From Caulobacter sp. FWC2 (GTDB lineage: Bacteria > Pseudomonadota > Alphaproteobacteria > Caulobacterales > Caulobacteraceae): a stretch of DNA of 64,000 nucleotides. A program made the position numbers and the translations under genes. The notes beneath the pieces are model-generated. The model saw nothing but the letters and a program-made list of their open reading frames with translations. It was not told the origin of the DNA and searched no databases. Shown here one piece after another: positions 26,718 through 34,810 of this stretch; position 1 is the first letter of the stretch; every line of letters begins with the position of its first letter. The stretch covers positions 62,001 through 126,000 of the forward strand of contig NZ_PEBF01000002.1 in the NCBI RefSeq assembly GCF_002742625.1, written 5' to 3'.

Positions 26718-27643
26718 CGCCCGCCGCGCATCGGGAGGCCGCAGCCTATCTGCGGTCGGCCTACGAGATGAGCGAGCGGCGGGCGTGCCGGGTCCTGGGC
26801 GTGGATCGCAGCAGCGTGCGCTACCAAGCCACGCGGCCCGACGACGGTGTCCTGCGCGAGCGGCTCAAGGCCCTGGCCCAGGAGCGCCGCCGGTTCGGCT
26901 ATCGCCGGCTGCACGTGCTGCTGCGGCGCGAGGGGCACGCGGTCAACAAGAAGCGGGTCCAGCGGCTTTATCGCGAGGAGAAGCTCACCGTGCGCCGGCG
27001 CGGCGGACGCAAACGGGCGGTCGGCACGCGGCGGCCCCTGGAGGTCCCGCTGACGCCCAACCAGCGCTGGAGCCTGGACTTCGTGTCCGACCAGATGACC
27101 GACGGCCGCCGGTTCCGGATCCTGACGGTGATCGACAACTGCACGCGCGAGTGCCTGGCCCTGGTGGCCGATACCTCGCTGTCAGGCCGGCGGGTGGCGC
27201 GTGAGCTGGACGCCATCATCGCCCAGCGTGGACGTCGGCCCGACACCATCGTCAGCGACAATGGGACCGAATACACGTCCAACGCTATCCTGGCCTGGAC
27301 CGACGACAGCGGCGTGGGCTGGCACTACATCGCGCCGGGCAAGCCCCAGCAGAACGGTTACAACGAGAGCTTCAACGGCCGGCTACGCGACGAACTGCTG
27401 AACGAGACCCTGTTCCGGTCGCTGCCGCACGCCCGCGCCGTGCTGGAGACCTGGCGGCGCGACTACAACGAGCACCGGCCCCACTCCAAGCTCGGCTGGA
27501 TGACGCCCAGGGAGTACGCCAGCGCCTTCTGCGGAGAGACCGGCCGGCACGCTGCGCAGGCTGATAGCTCCGCGCACCGGCCTCTTGCCACCCACCAACA
27601 CCAAGGCTCAAATCAACCCAGGACTCTCGTTATGGCTGGATGA
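26711..27643 (+). CDS. IS3-family OrfB (DDE transposase domain)
   Basis: A 310-residue integrase-core protein. The helix-turn-helix region [20 protein letters not shown] comes first, then the catalytic DDE set: Asp in [10 protein letters not shown], Asp in [10 protein letters not shown] and Glu in [11 protein letters not shown]. Made mainly as the OrfAB fusion by -1 frameshift near 26705; a GTG at 26711 could start OrfB alone. The frame is intact, so the element may still be mobile. Confidence 0.92.
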   Translation: MVTPAAHREAAAYLRSAYEMSERRACRVLGVDRSSVRYQATRPDDGVLRERLKALAQERRRFGYRRLHVLLRREGHAVNKKRVQRLYREEKLTVRRRGGRKRAVGTRRPLEVPLTPNQRWSLDFVSDQMTDGRRFRILTVIDNCTRECLALVADTSLSGRRVARELDAIIAQRGRRPDTIVSDNGTEYTSNAILAWTDDSGVGWHYIAPGKPQQNGYNESFNGRLRDELLNETLFRSLPHARAVLETWRRDYNEHRPHSKLGWMTPREYASAFCGETGRHAAQADSSAHRPLATHQHQGSNQPRTLVMAG

Positions 27644-27661
27644 GAAATGGGGGTCACGTCA

Positions 27662-27989
27662 TATCGGCGACGCTCTTTCGGGCCTACTTAAGTCGATGAT
27701 CCAAGACCGCGACTGGCGTCCGATCAACGCTAAGCCCACCGATTCTCAAATCCTGCGCGCGACGATCCAACAACGGCGGACGGTCAGTGGTCTGGGTGAG
27801 CGCGGAAAGGGCCTCAATAACATGATCGCCCTGATCGACCTTTTTCCGTCGGGTTTCATCAATATCTTTTCGGGTGATGCCGTCTATGCGTATCGCAATC
27901 CGGCGGCGAAGAACGGCGAGAAGGAATACTGCGTCCCATTGGGGTTCCAGTTTCCGGGCACGCTTATTATCTGGCAGCTAAAAGCGTGA
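27662..27989 (+). pseudogene. Module 2: STAS-ATPase fusion, 3' part after IS
   Basis: This part supplies the rest of the ATPase: GDALSGLLKSMIQDRDW, the G2 box GERGKGLNNMIALIDL, and a closing strand PGTLIIWQLKA. The last motif repeats almost exactly in module 3 (PGTLIVWKVNG). Joined to the 5' part the protein would have about 339 residues. It is followed 22 bases later by the STAS-like gene of module 2. Confidence 0.85.
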
Positions 27990-28011
27990 CGAGTGGAGAC
28001 GAGATTTTGAG

Positions 28012-28341
28012 ATGTTGGCAGCAATGACAACAACTATTCGATTGGCGGCCGACTTTAATCCTTTCCCGTTCGGTCGTTATCCGTCGCACGGCGACTGGAA
28101 CGGGCAGCGCTTTCGCGACGAATGGCTCGTGCCGGCGCTTAGAAAGGGCGAACCCGTAGTGGTCGATCTCGATGGGGCGAGAGGCCTTTCGCCATCTTTC
28201 CTCGAAGAAGCGTTTGGCGGCCTGGTGCGTGTAGGTTTCGCAGCCAAAGATCTCCTCAACCAGATCCGCATCAAGTCGGACCGCGATCCTTCGTTCATAG
28301 ACACCATTCAGGGCTATATTCGCGACGCGAAGGCCGCCTGA
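28012..28341 (+). CDS. Module 2: STAS-like protein (DUF4325 type)
   Basis: A 109-residue protein, or 105 from the ATG at 28024. It shares FGRYPSHG..NGQRFRDEWLVP and FLEEAFGGLVRVGF with the module 3 partner, and the same core with module 1. Residues between are a hydrophobic strand VVVDLDGARGLSPSF. It ends four bases before the start of the next gene. As in the other modules, it probably binds the ATPase. Note that the protein is intact even though its ATPase gene is interrupted. Confidence 0.8.
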   Translation: MLAAMTTTIRLAADFNPFPFGRYPSHGDWNGQRFRDEWLVPALRKGEPVVVDLDGARGLSPSFLEEAFGGLVRVGFAAKDLLNQIRIKSDRDPSFIDTIQGYIRDAKAA

Positions 28342-28344
28342 GGT

Positions 28345-28794
28345 ATGGCCACTCCGCTCGAGGCGCTATTTGCTGCCAGCCTGGGTCTATTGGGCGGCTT
28401 GGTAGGCTCCGCCACGCTGGAGCGCCTCAAGGCGGGCGTGGCCTCCTTGGACATCGAACTCGTTCGCCTGGAAAGCTTCGAAGACGATCTATTCGATGTT
28501 TTTGCGTTGGCGGCGGACCATGCGGACCGTAGCGCGATGCTGCGGCAGCTGAACGGCCGTCGGCGACGGCTCGGCCTTAACCTCAAACGCAAGATCGCAG
28601 ACAGCACCGCTTATCAGGCGTGCAAGGCAGAGTTGGTCAAGTTGGATGGTTTCTTGGCCAAGGCGGAGGACGCCGTGGCCCTCGACGATGAATTGGAGGG
28701 CTCGATCGAGGCTTCGATCCGCCGCCTTCGCAATCAGGTCAAGCACTCCTCGCGCACGGCGCGGGCCTTTTCGCTTCTACGAGGCGACGGTTAA
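28345..28794 (+). CDS. Module 2: small membrane-anchored protein
   Basis: A 149-residue protein with a short hydrophobic N-terminal helix (EALFAASLGLLGGLVGSA, residues 6-23) and a basic helical cytoplasmic region (RSAMLRQLNGRRRRLGLNLK, later VKHSSRTARAFSLLRGDG). In place it matches the 212-residue membrane protein of module 1, but the sequences differ. No enzyme motif. Possible anchor or target of the module 2 switch. Confidence 0.7.
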   Translation: MATPLEALFAASLGLLGGLVGSATLERLKAGVASLDIELVRLESFEDDLFDVFALAADHADRSAMLRQLNGRRRRLGLNLKRKIADSTAYQACKAELVKLDGFLAKAEDAVALDDELEGSIEASIRRLRNQVKHSSRTARAFSLLRGDG

Positions 28795-28843
28795 ACACTT
28801 CGTCGCATTGTGCTTTGTAGCCGTCTAACTTGACTGGAGCCGG

Positions 28844-29998
28844 GTGCCGCCTTCAGTTTTCCCCTTCCGGCTAGATGAATCGGCGGCAAAAATCTTGAGT
28901 GAAACTCCGCCGCCCGGCGGCGCGGCCATATTCAGCGGCGCGCTTGCCGATATTGTCTTGAACGATAGGCCTACCACGCCCAGGGCCGAGCTCGTCACAC
29001 ACGTGTTCGAGGGCCCTTCCATCGTTCCCGAGCGACGCGTGCGGGACCGCCTGGGCAATCCTTACAATGTCGTACGGGCTCCGGCGGTGTTGAACTACCG
29101 TCACGGCTTGACGGCTCTGACGGGTTTCCTGACCAAAATCCGACGAGGCGTTCTCCGCCGCGATCGACGCGTCTATGTGGATCTTTCTGCATGCGTCTCG
29201 ATCGACATCGTCGCTTGCATGTTGCTGACTGCCGAGCTCCAGCGCTGCCACAGTCTGCGACCAGGCTCGATCGCCGGTTGCGATCCGGCTGCGTCGGGAG
29301 CCTTGGAGGTTCTCTCTCAGCTTGGGTTTCACCGGCAGCTGAACATCCGCGATCAAGTGGGCCCGCCAGCCGACTGGATCGCGACAATTCGATCGGCTGC
29401 CACGACCCAAGAAATGGGACCGCTGATGGCGGAGGTCGCGGATCTTTCGCTCAAGGCCTGGGGTGACAGGGCTTTCACCAACCAGATCCACGCCGCGCTC
29501 AATGAAGCAATGACGAACGTCATCATGCACGCCTATCCTGACGTGGAGGTTGATCAAAGCGCTTGCCTGCCTGGTCAGTGGTGGGCGGCCGGCATTCTCG
29601 ATGTCGAAAAGAACTCGGCCTGGTTTTTTGCGTTGGACCAGGGTGTCGGTCTCCCGCGCACTGCGGTGAAGAACTACTCAGGCCTACTACGGAAGTTTGA
29701 TATCGACCCTCTGAACCCTCCCGATCACTTGATCATCGCCGCAGCGCTGAAGGAAGCGCGCACCCAAACCGGCCTTGATCAGCACGGCAAGGGGCTGACC
29801 TCGATGGTGCGGCTCATCGACGAAAAGGCTGCAGGCGGATCGATCCAGATTATCAGCCGACAGGGGGAGCATATCATTGTCAAGAATCCGGATCATCCTA
29901 ACGCACAACTGCGCCGGGTTGAATTTGGCCGGCAACTAGAAGCCGAGTTGCCCGGAACCTTAATTGTGTGGAAAGTTAATGGCCCTAAGGGTCGTTGA
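28844..29998 (+). CDS. Module 3: STAS-GHKL ATPase fusion
   Basis: A 384-residue protein from a GTG start at 28844. Residues 1-90 are N-terminal to a STAS-like domain (VYVDLSACVSIDIVACML, TAELQRC), then the ATPase: N-box HAALNEAMTNVIMHAYPD, G1 ALDQGVGLP, G2 HGKGLTSMVRLID, and PGTLIVWKVNG at the end. The same layout as interrupted module 2. The STAS and ATPase units are normally separate proteins (RsbS/RsbT); fusion in one chain suggests an intramolecular switch. It is followed 22 bases later by the STAS-like partner. Soluble, no membrane segment. Confidence 0.82.
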   Translation: MPPSVFPFRLDESAAKILSETPPPGGAAIFSGALADIVLNDRPTTPRAELVTHVFEGPSIVPERRVRDRLGNPYNVVRAPAVLNYRHGLTALTGFLTKIRRGVLRRDRRVYVDLSACVSIDIVACMLLTAELQRCHSLRPGSIAGCDPAASGALEVLSQLGFHRQLNIRDQVGPPADWIATIRSAATTQEMGPLMAEVADLSLKAWGDRAFTNQIHAALNEAMTNVIMHAYPDVEVDQSACLPGQWWAAGILDVEKNSAWFFALDQGVGLPRTAVKNYSGLLRKFDIDPLNPPDHLIIAAALKEARTQTGLDQHGKGLTSMVRLIDEKAAGGSIQIISRQGEHIIVKNPDHPNAQLRRVEFGRQLEAELPGTLIVWKVNGPKGR

Positions 29999-30020
29999 TG
30001 CTTAGCCAGGGAGGCGCTTC

Positions 30021-30356
30021 ATGACGAAAGTAGTGGACGTTGCCACTCAGTTCGACCGGTATCCATTTGGTAGATACCCATCGCATGGTCCCAATAATGG
30101 TCAGCGGTTTCGAGAAGAGTTCCTGATCCCCGACCTCCAGCGCGGCGTGCGTTTGGTAGTTGATCTTTCGCACGCGGAGGGGCTGGCGCCGTCGTTTCTC
30201 GAAGAAGCGTTTGGCGGCTTAGTCCGAGCGGGCTTCTCACCGACCGAGTTGAAGGATCTCTTGGACCTGAAATCGGAAGTAGACCCATCTTTGATCGATG
30301 AAGTGCAAACCTACATCGACGATGAGTGGCGTCGCAGGGCCAACAGTCAGCATTGA
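30021..30356 (+). CDS. Module 3: STAS-like protein (DUF4325 type)
   Basis: A 111-residue protein. It has FGRYPSHGPNNGQRFREEFL, strand LVVDLSHAEGLAPSF and LEEAFGGLVRAGF, closely similar to module 2. The gene ends the cluster: no membrane protein follows, unlike modules 1 and 2. Start ATG at 30021 follows the GGGAGGCGCTTC ribosome-binding stretch. Confidence 0.8.
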   Translation: MTKVVDVATQFDRYPFGRYPSHGPNNGQRFREEFLIPDLQRGVRLVVDLSHAEGLAPSFLEEAFGGLVRAGFSPTELKDLLDLKSEVDPSLIDEVQTYIDDEWRRRANSQH

Positions 30357-30755
30357 TCAGAAATAAAGGCCGACGCTGGCGACCTGCGCCGGACGGGCAA
30401 GGCGGCTAATTAATGCCGCGCAGACTCCGCCATGAGGTAGATCGGCGGGGCCGCCAGCGCGTCAAGCTTGCCACCCGCGAGCCGACCTTTCGAGGGTCGG
30501 GGATGCGGGGCAGCGCCATTTTCTGACATCGGCGCGGCTGCAGAAACGCGACGTTCAGTAGAGGGGCGTCGTGTGCTCGGACAGCGACACGGCTCACGAG
30601 GGTGGCTACGCCTTCTCATAGATGGCGGTCGACTGGCATCGAGATGTCCGAGTGTCGCCTGCATCATGAAGGCGGTCGCAGTCACTTTATGGCCTGGCGC
30701 CCCGACTTTACCGACAGCGATGCCGAGCGACAGGGTTGCAGCCGGGCAAGGGTCG
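30357..30755. other. Intergenic region after module 3
   Basis: About 400 bases without a supported gene. A small hairpin (CCGACC...GGGTCGG) near 30490-30508 could end transcription of the module 3 operon. Open frames here are low-quality or antisense. The opposite strand gene ends at 30756. Confidence 0.4.
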
Positions 30756-33700
30756 TCAGTTCCTGGCCACACGTTCCTGCTGTGATTGATGGCGCGAGAC
30801 CCCGCGCTCCATCAGCAGGATCTGGGCGCCGAGATTAGTCTGCGCGAGTTCGGACTCGAGATTTAACATCTCGACCGCGACTGTCGTCCCCTCAGCCGTT
30901 CCATCCTGCTCAGCGCCAACCCGCACGCCGAGCTCACCAAGGAACCCAAGGATCTCCGCTAGATCAGCCGACGGGTCGCTATCAACGGCGGCTGCAGCCC
31001 GTTCACTCACAGCGGCTACAGTCTCGACCTGCGTATCGAGGTGCGCGTCCTCTTCCGCCAGAAGTGGCCTGCCCGTCTCCTGCAAGATGAAAGATGCAGT
31101 GACCAGCGCCTCCACCGCCGCCCGATAGTCGTCGAGCACCCGATCCTCAAGCACCGGATAGGGAAGCTTCGCCTGCCATTCGCTGACAAGCCCGCCGTAG
31201 GGCAACAGGCTGAGCCCGAACTGGACAGCAATGGGGGCGATGACACCGTCGCGAAGCGGAGCCGATGCCAAGGTCGTCAAATCGTCGGGAAGGGTTTCAC
31301 AGGCCGCGATCAGCAGAGGCTGGCTTTTGAACCAGTCGACGATCTCATCGACGCGCTGGAGCGCGATATACCGTGCATTGAGATGGTTCAGGCCGACGTC
31401 CTCGCCATCGATCCGCGCATAGACCTCGACACTCAGCCCATGGGCAGCGAGGTGCTCGGCGATCGCCACGCACCGGCGCCCGACATCAGCTGCCGTGCGT
31501 TCACGGGCCTCTTTAGCCGCGCGCGCGAGAATATTGTTGTGTCGGCTGACTTTTGAAAACCTCAGTGAGGCGGCGCGCAGCCGCAACGGATCTGCATCGA
31601 CGTCGCTCAGCACGGCAGCGAGATCCAGGAGAATCGTCCGTATGGTCTCAAGAGCAGGCGTGGGCCGTTCGCCGGTCATCCGCCAAAAATCTGGGTCCGT
31701 CAGCTTGCCGGCTTCCTTGGCCAGATCCCGAGCCCTTAGCGCCATGAGGCGCACCTTCGGCGGTTCTACTTGGGTCAGCTCGCCGATCAGTTCCTGGATG
31801 TTAGTTGCGAACCCATGGAGGCTGTCATGAGCCTTGTAGGTTCCCTGGTCGAGAGGACCCGCAAAAGTCTCGGCCTGCTGCGGAGGCGGGATCACCTGGG
31901 TCATCAAACCACGCACTATCTTCAGCCCGCTCCAATACGGCCCAGGCTGCTCCTGCCGACAGTAGTAGTTCGCGGCATCCCCCAACAGGCGCGAAAGGTC
32001 GGCCATCGCCCTGGCCAGCATCGTCGCGCGGTCCGTCTCGCTGTCGGTGGCGACCAGCCGGCCGATCGACCGATTGACCACGCGATTCAAGGCGATCCTG
32101 GCCGGTGACGGCATCACATCGCGGCGCAGGGTCCTACGGACCGTATACATGCCAACGCCAAAAGGAGAGTCATTGGCGAAGACCGCTTCGCAGATCATCA
32201 GTTGGGCCGCCGGCGCCGCCATCGCCATCAGTTCGCAGACTCGCGCGACGCTTTCCTCGAGATTTGACTGGGATGGCGCCGAAACCGCTCTGACCTTGGC
32301 AGTGACGATCGCTTCGCCGTCTTGCTCGCCAAGGGATGGCCGGGTGATCCATGCGGTCTCCAGGTAGAGCCTTTCGAGCAGGACCTCTGCTCCACCACAG
32401 ATGTCGACAATTTTGACGGCTTGCTCGGCATCCACTTCTGCCAAGACCTGGAGGAATTCCAGGAGCGGCATCAGGTCGGCCTCGCCGACGTTGTCTTCGC
32501 AGCCAAATTCAAGCTTGGGCCCAGCTTCACACCCTGCGAGGGGGAGCATGGCGGCGATCAGTTCATGGGCTGACGCCAGATTGACGATCGGCGGTCGCGA
32601 GCCTGGGGCCAGACGTTCGAACAAGGCGGTACGCAAGTCGCCGACCTTGACCTTTGCGAAGTCGGCCTGGGCGTTCTTGACGCGTGCGAAGAGAGGAACA
32701 CCGTCAAAGTTTGATTTAGCGACAACGAAATTGAAGGCGAGACCGGCAAAGCGATCGTCGATGTCATTCGCGCGCGCGATCTCCAGCCAGCGCTCGGCGA
32801 CCATATCTGCGGTAGCCACAGCAAGGCCGTAGAGAACAGCGATCCAGGCGCCTGCAGGCGTGTCAGGATCGGAAAGGCGCTGTCCCGCGGCTTCGAGCAA
32901 GCTGCTCTTCTCATCAGGCCACTTGCGCAGCGTGCGGACCACGAGGCTGGCGAAGGACCCCGCCTCTACGGTGTACACCGCCTCCACCAAGGCCGTTCGA
33001 CGCGGTTCGCCCAGAGCGTTCTGAATGGCAGCATCGAGGTAGGTCGATCGAATTTCGTGCAGGGCAGAGAGCGAGGCGTCGCCCCGCTCGCGGATTGTAT
33101 GTTCGTCGACGAGTCTCTTGATCGCCCTGGCAAACCTCGGCGTCTCCCAGCCCAGCCTTGATCGCAGACGCCCAGGATCGATCGCAGCGCCCTGAGCGGT
33201 GGCGAAGGCGATGGCGCGCAGGGCGATCAGTTCGTCGTCCCGCCCCTCCGCCAGCCTGCGGGCGACCTGCTCAGTCAGCGTCTCCTCCAGGCGGCGTCCG
33301 GCGGTCAGGAGGTGCGCGTATTCCAAAAGGAGACCACGGCTGACTTCGAGGGGCTCTCTCCAGAATTTGAAGACCGAAGCGCCCTCCCCGCTGAGCGCTT
33401 CCCAGACGCGGATCGCAAGCGCCTCGTCGAGCTTGGGCCTGAAGACACTGGTCTGTGGAAGCGACCTCAGAGTGAAGAGATCTTCCTCACGGGCTGTGCC
33501 AATGAGGAGAAGCCCCGGGACTGCGTTCTTCTCGCGGATGAGGAGATCCCATCCGGACGTTTCCTCGCCGCGACCGACATCATCGACGACGAAGCCGACG
33601 GGACGTTCGGGATTGGCTTCGAGCAGGCGCGCCCAGGCAACGAGCCTGGCGACATCGTCGGTTCGGCACAGGCGGACGCGATACCAGCGCACCGCGTGGC

Positions 33701-34652
33701 GGGTGTGAAAGGCGCTGAGCCAGGCCAGGCCCGATTTGCCCGCGCCGGACGGCCCCGCAACGAGCGCGGCGCGATGTTGTTCCAGGCCCTCGAGGATCGC
33801 GGTCACCTCTACAGGGCGATCAAACACCACGCCCGCGCCGATATGGGCCGGCGCGACATCGACACCGCTGTAGAAGCCGGACGTGTCGACGGGCTCGAAA
33901 AAATCGGCGGCCTCGCACAGCCCCCCGCTCAGGTCGAGGAAAGCGGCTGGATCGAAGGCAAGACCAAAGGCGTCGACGACCTGTTGAACGTCAGAAACCC
34001 CCAGCGTCCCTGGCCGAGTTGATGGCGCAAGGTAGTTGGCGTCCGCCATTGCGCCGGCCAGTTCACGAAACCGCTGAGCCAGAAGCCTTGCGGCAGCGTC
34101 GGGATAGGGTGTGCCTGCGACGAGGCGCGCGACCGCCTCGTCCATTGGCTTCGCCTCGACGATCAGGTACGCGCGCCCCAGAAGCGCTTCGACCTGATCG
34201 ATCGGCCAGCCGGAAAGCTCGGCGCGTAGCCCATTTCTCAAGGCGTCCAGCGCCTGGCCACTATCGGCGAGGGTTTTTCCCCAGCCTGTCGCCGTCAGAC
34301 CATCGACCGCTCGCTCCAGGACCAGCGCGATCCCGAGGCGAGAGTCCTGGCTCCAAGTTTGCGGGAGCGACTTGGCAGTCTTGGCCAGATGCGTGACGAC
34401 CTCGTCCACGGTGAACCGGCCGCGTGGATCGTGCCGCGACTTCAACTGTACGCGCAGCTCCAGAGCCGGGCCGTGCAGAGTGAGATCGTCGACCCCTTCT
34501 GGCACAACGGTTGTCCAGGCCCAGTCGCCACGCCAGGCCTTGATCGCTAGCTGCGCCGCCACAGCATCCTGATAGCGAAAACCTCGCCCGGAGCGCGCGC
34601 CCGCGCGGGACTTTCGCCATAGCTCGTCATCGATAAGAAACAGCTCCTCCAT
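30756..34652 (-). CDS. Nuclease-STAND protein (second Avs-like candidate)
   Basis: A 1298-residue protein from the ATG at 34652, preceded on the minus strand by GGGGGAGATCTG (a strong ribosome-binding site); the 44 codons open further upstream are unlikely. Residues 24-80 form a nuclease-like region: FRYQDAVAAQLAIKAW, then PEGVDDLTLHG (D55/D56) and LRVQLKSRHD (Q69, K71), a PD-(D/E)XK-type pattern seen in DUF4297/Cap4-type effectors. Walker A is GPSGAGKS (300-307), Walker B VGFVVDDVG (352-360), followed by a sensor-like LLLIGTAREE. The C-terminal 900 residues are helical. The layout matches an Avs-type STAND, though shorter than the other one here. No partner gene is overlapping. It diverges from the TerB operon at 34811; the 159-base region between holds both promoters. 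Confidence 0.82.
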   Translation of the reverse strand: MEELFLIDDELWRKSRAGARSGRGFRYQDAVAAQLAIKAWRGDWAWTTVVPEGVDDLTLHGPALELRVQLKSRHDPRGRFTVDEVVTHLAKTAKSLPQTWSQDSRLGIALVLERAVDGLTATGWGKTLADSGQALDALRNGLRAELSGWPIDQVEALLGRAYLIVEAKPMDEAVARLVAGTPYPDAAARLLAQRFRELAGAMADANYLAPSTRPGTLGVSDVQQVVDAFGLAFDPAAFLDLSGGLCEAADFFEPVDTSGFYSGVDVAPAHIGAGVVFDRPVEVTAILEGLEQHRAALVAGPSGAGKSGLAWLSAFHTRHAVRWYRVRLCRTDDVARLVAWARLLEANPERPVGFVVDDVGRGEETSGWDLLIREKNAVPGLLLIGTAREEDLFTLRSLPQTSVFRPKLDEALAIRVWEALSGEGASVFKFWREPLEVSRGLLLEYAHLLTAGRRLEETLTEQVARRLAEGRDDELIALRAIAFATAQGAAIDPGRLRSRLGWETPRFARAIKRLVDEHTIRERGDASLSALHEIRSTYLDAAIQNALGEPRRTALVEAVYTVEAGSFASLVVRTLRKWPDEKSSLLEAAGQRLSDPDTPAGAWIAVLYGLAVATADMVAERWLEIARANDIDDRFAGLAFNFVVAKSNFDGVPLFARVKNAQADFAKVKVGDLRTALFERLAPGSRPPIVNLASAHELIAAMLPLAGCEAGPKLEFGCEDNVGEADLMPLLEFLQVLAEVDAEQAVKIVDICGGAEVLLERLYLETAWITRPSLGEQDGEAIVTAKVRAVSAPSQSNLEESVARVCELMAMAAPAAQLMICEAVFANDSPFGVGMYTVRRTLRRDVMPSPARIALNRVVNRSIGRLVATDSETDRATMLARAMADLSRLLGDAANYYCRQEQPGPYWSGLKIVRGLMTQVIPPPQQAETFAGPLDQGTYKAHDSLHGFATNIQELIGELTQVEPPKVRLMALRARDLAKEAGKLTDPDFWRMTGERPTPALETIRTILLDLAAVLSDVDADPLRLRAASLRFSKVSRHNNILARAAKEARERTAADVGRRCVAIAEHLAAHGLSVEVYARIDGEDVGLNHLNARYIALQRVDEIVDWFKSQPLLIAACETLPDDLTTLASAPLRDGVIAPIAVQFGLSLLPYGGLVSEWQAKLPYPVLEDRVLDDYRAAVEALVTASFILQETGRPLLAEEDAHLDTQVETVAAVSERAAAAVDSDPSADLAEILGFLGELGVRVGAEQDGTAEGTTVAVEMLNLESELAQTNLGAQILLMERGVSRHQSQQERVARN

Positions 34653-34810
34653 CAGATCTCCCCCGGTCATCCTGGTGCTTAGGTTTCGCGTCGCCCCAGT
34701 CGCCGCACGCACCCGCATAGCTTGCGTCGAAAATCTAACATCGGCGGGCTGGATTCGCCGCCACCCACCGCATAGCGTAGCCAAGCTTAACCGAGGGTTG
34801 GGCCCATGGG

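Larger units (their letters stand above)
26387..27661 (+). mobile_element. IS3-family (IS407-like) insertion sequence
   Basis: A 1275-base element bounded by perfect 13-base inverted ends (TGACGTGACCCCC at the left, its reverse complement at the right) and flanked by a 4-base direct repeat TATC (26383-26386 and 27662-27665), which matches the target-duplication size of the IS407 group. It carries two overlapping open frames (orfA and orfB) with a slippery A-run for -1 frameshifting. It inserted into the STAS-ATPase gene of module 2 in the same orientation. Confidence 0.92.

Noticed and set aside
30410..30785. Several open frames on both strands between module 3 and the STAND gene
   Set aside because: They are antisense to each other, rich in Arg/Pro/Ser, and lack ribosome-binding sites; treated as intergenic.
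34652..34784. N-terminal extension of the second STAND protein by 44 residues
   Set aside because: The internal ATG at 34652 has a strong ribosome-binding site, and the upstream part is arginine/threonine-rich without protein character.
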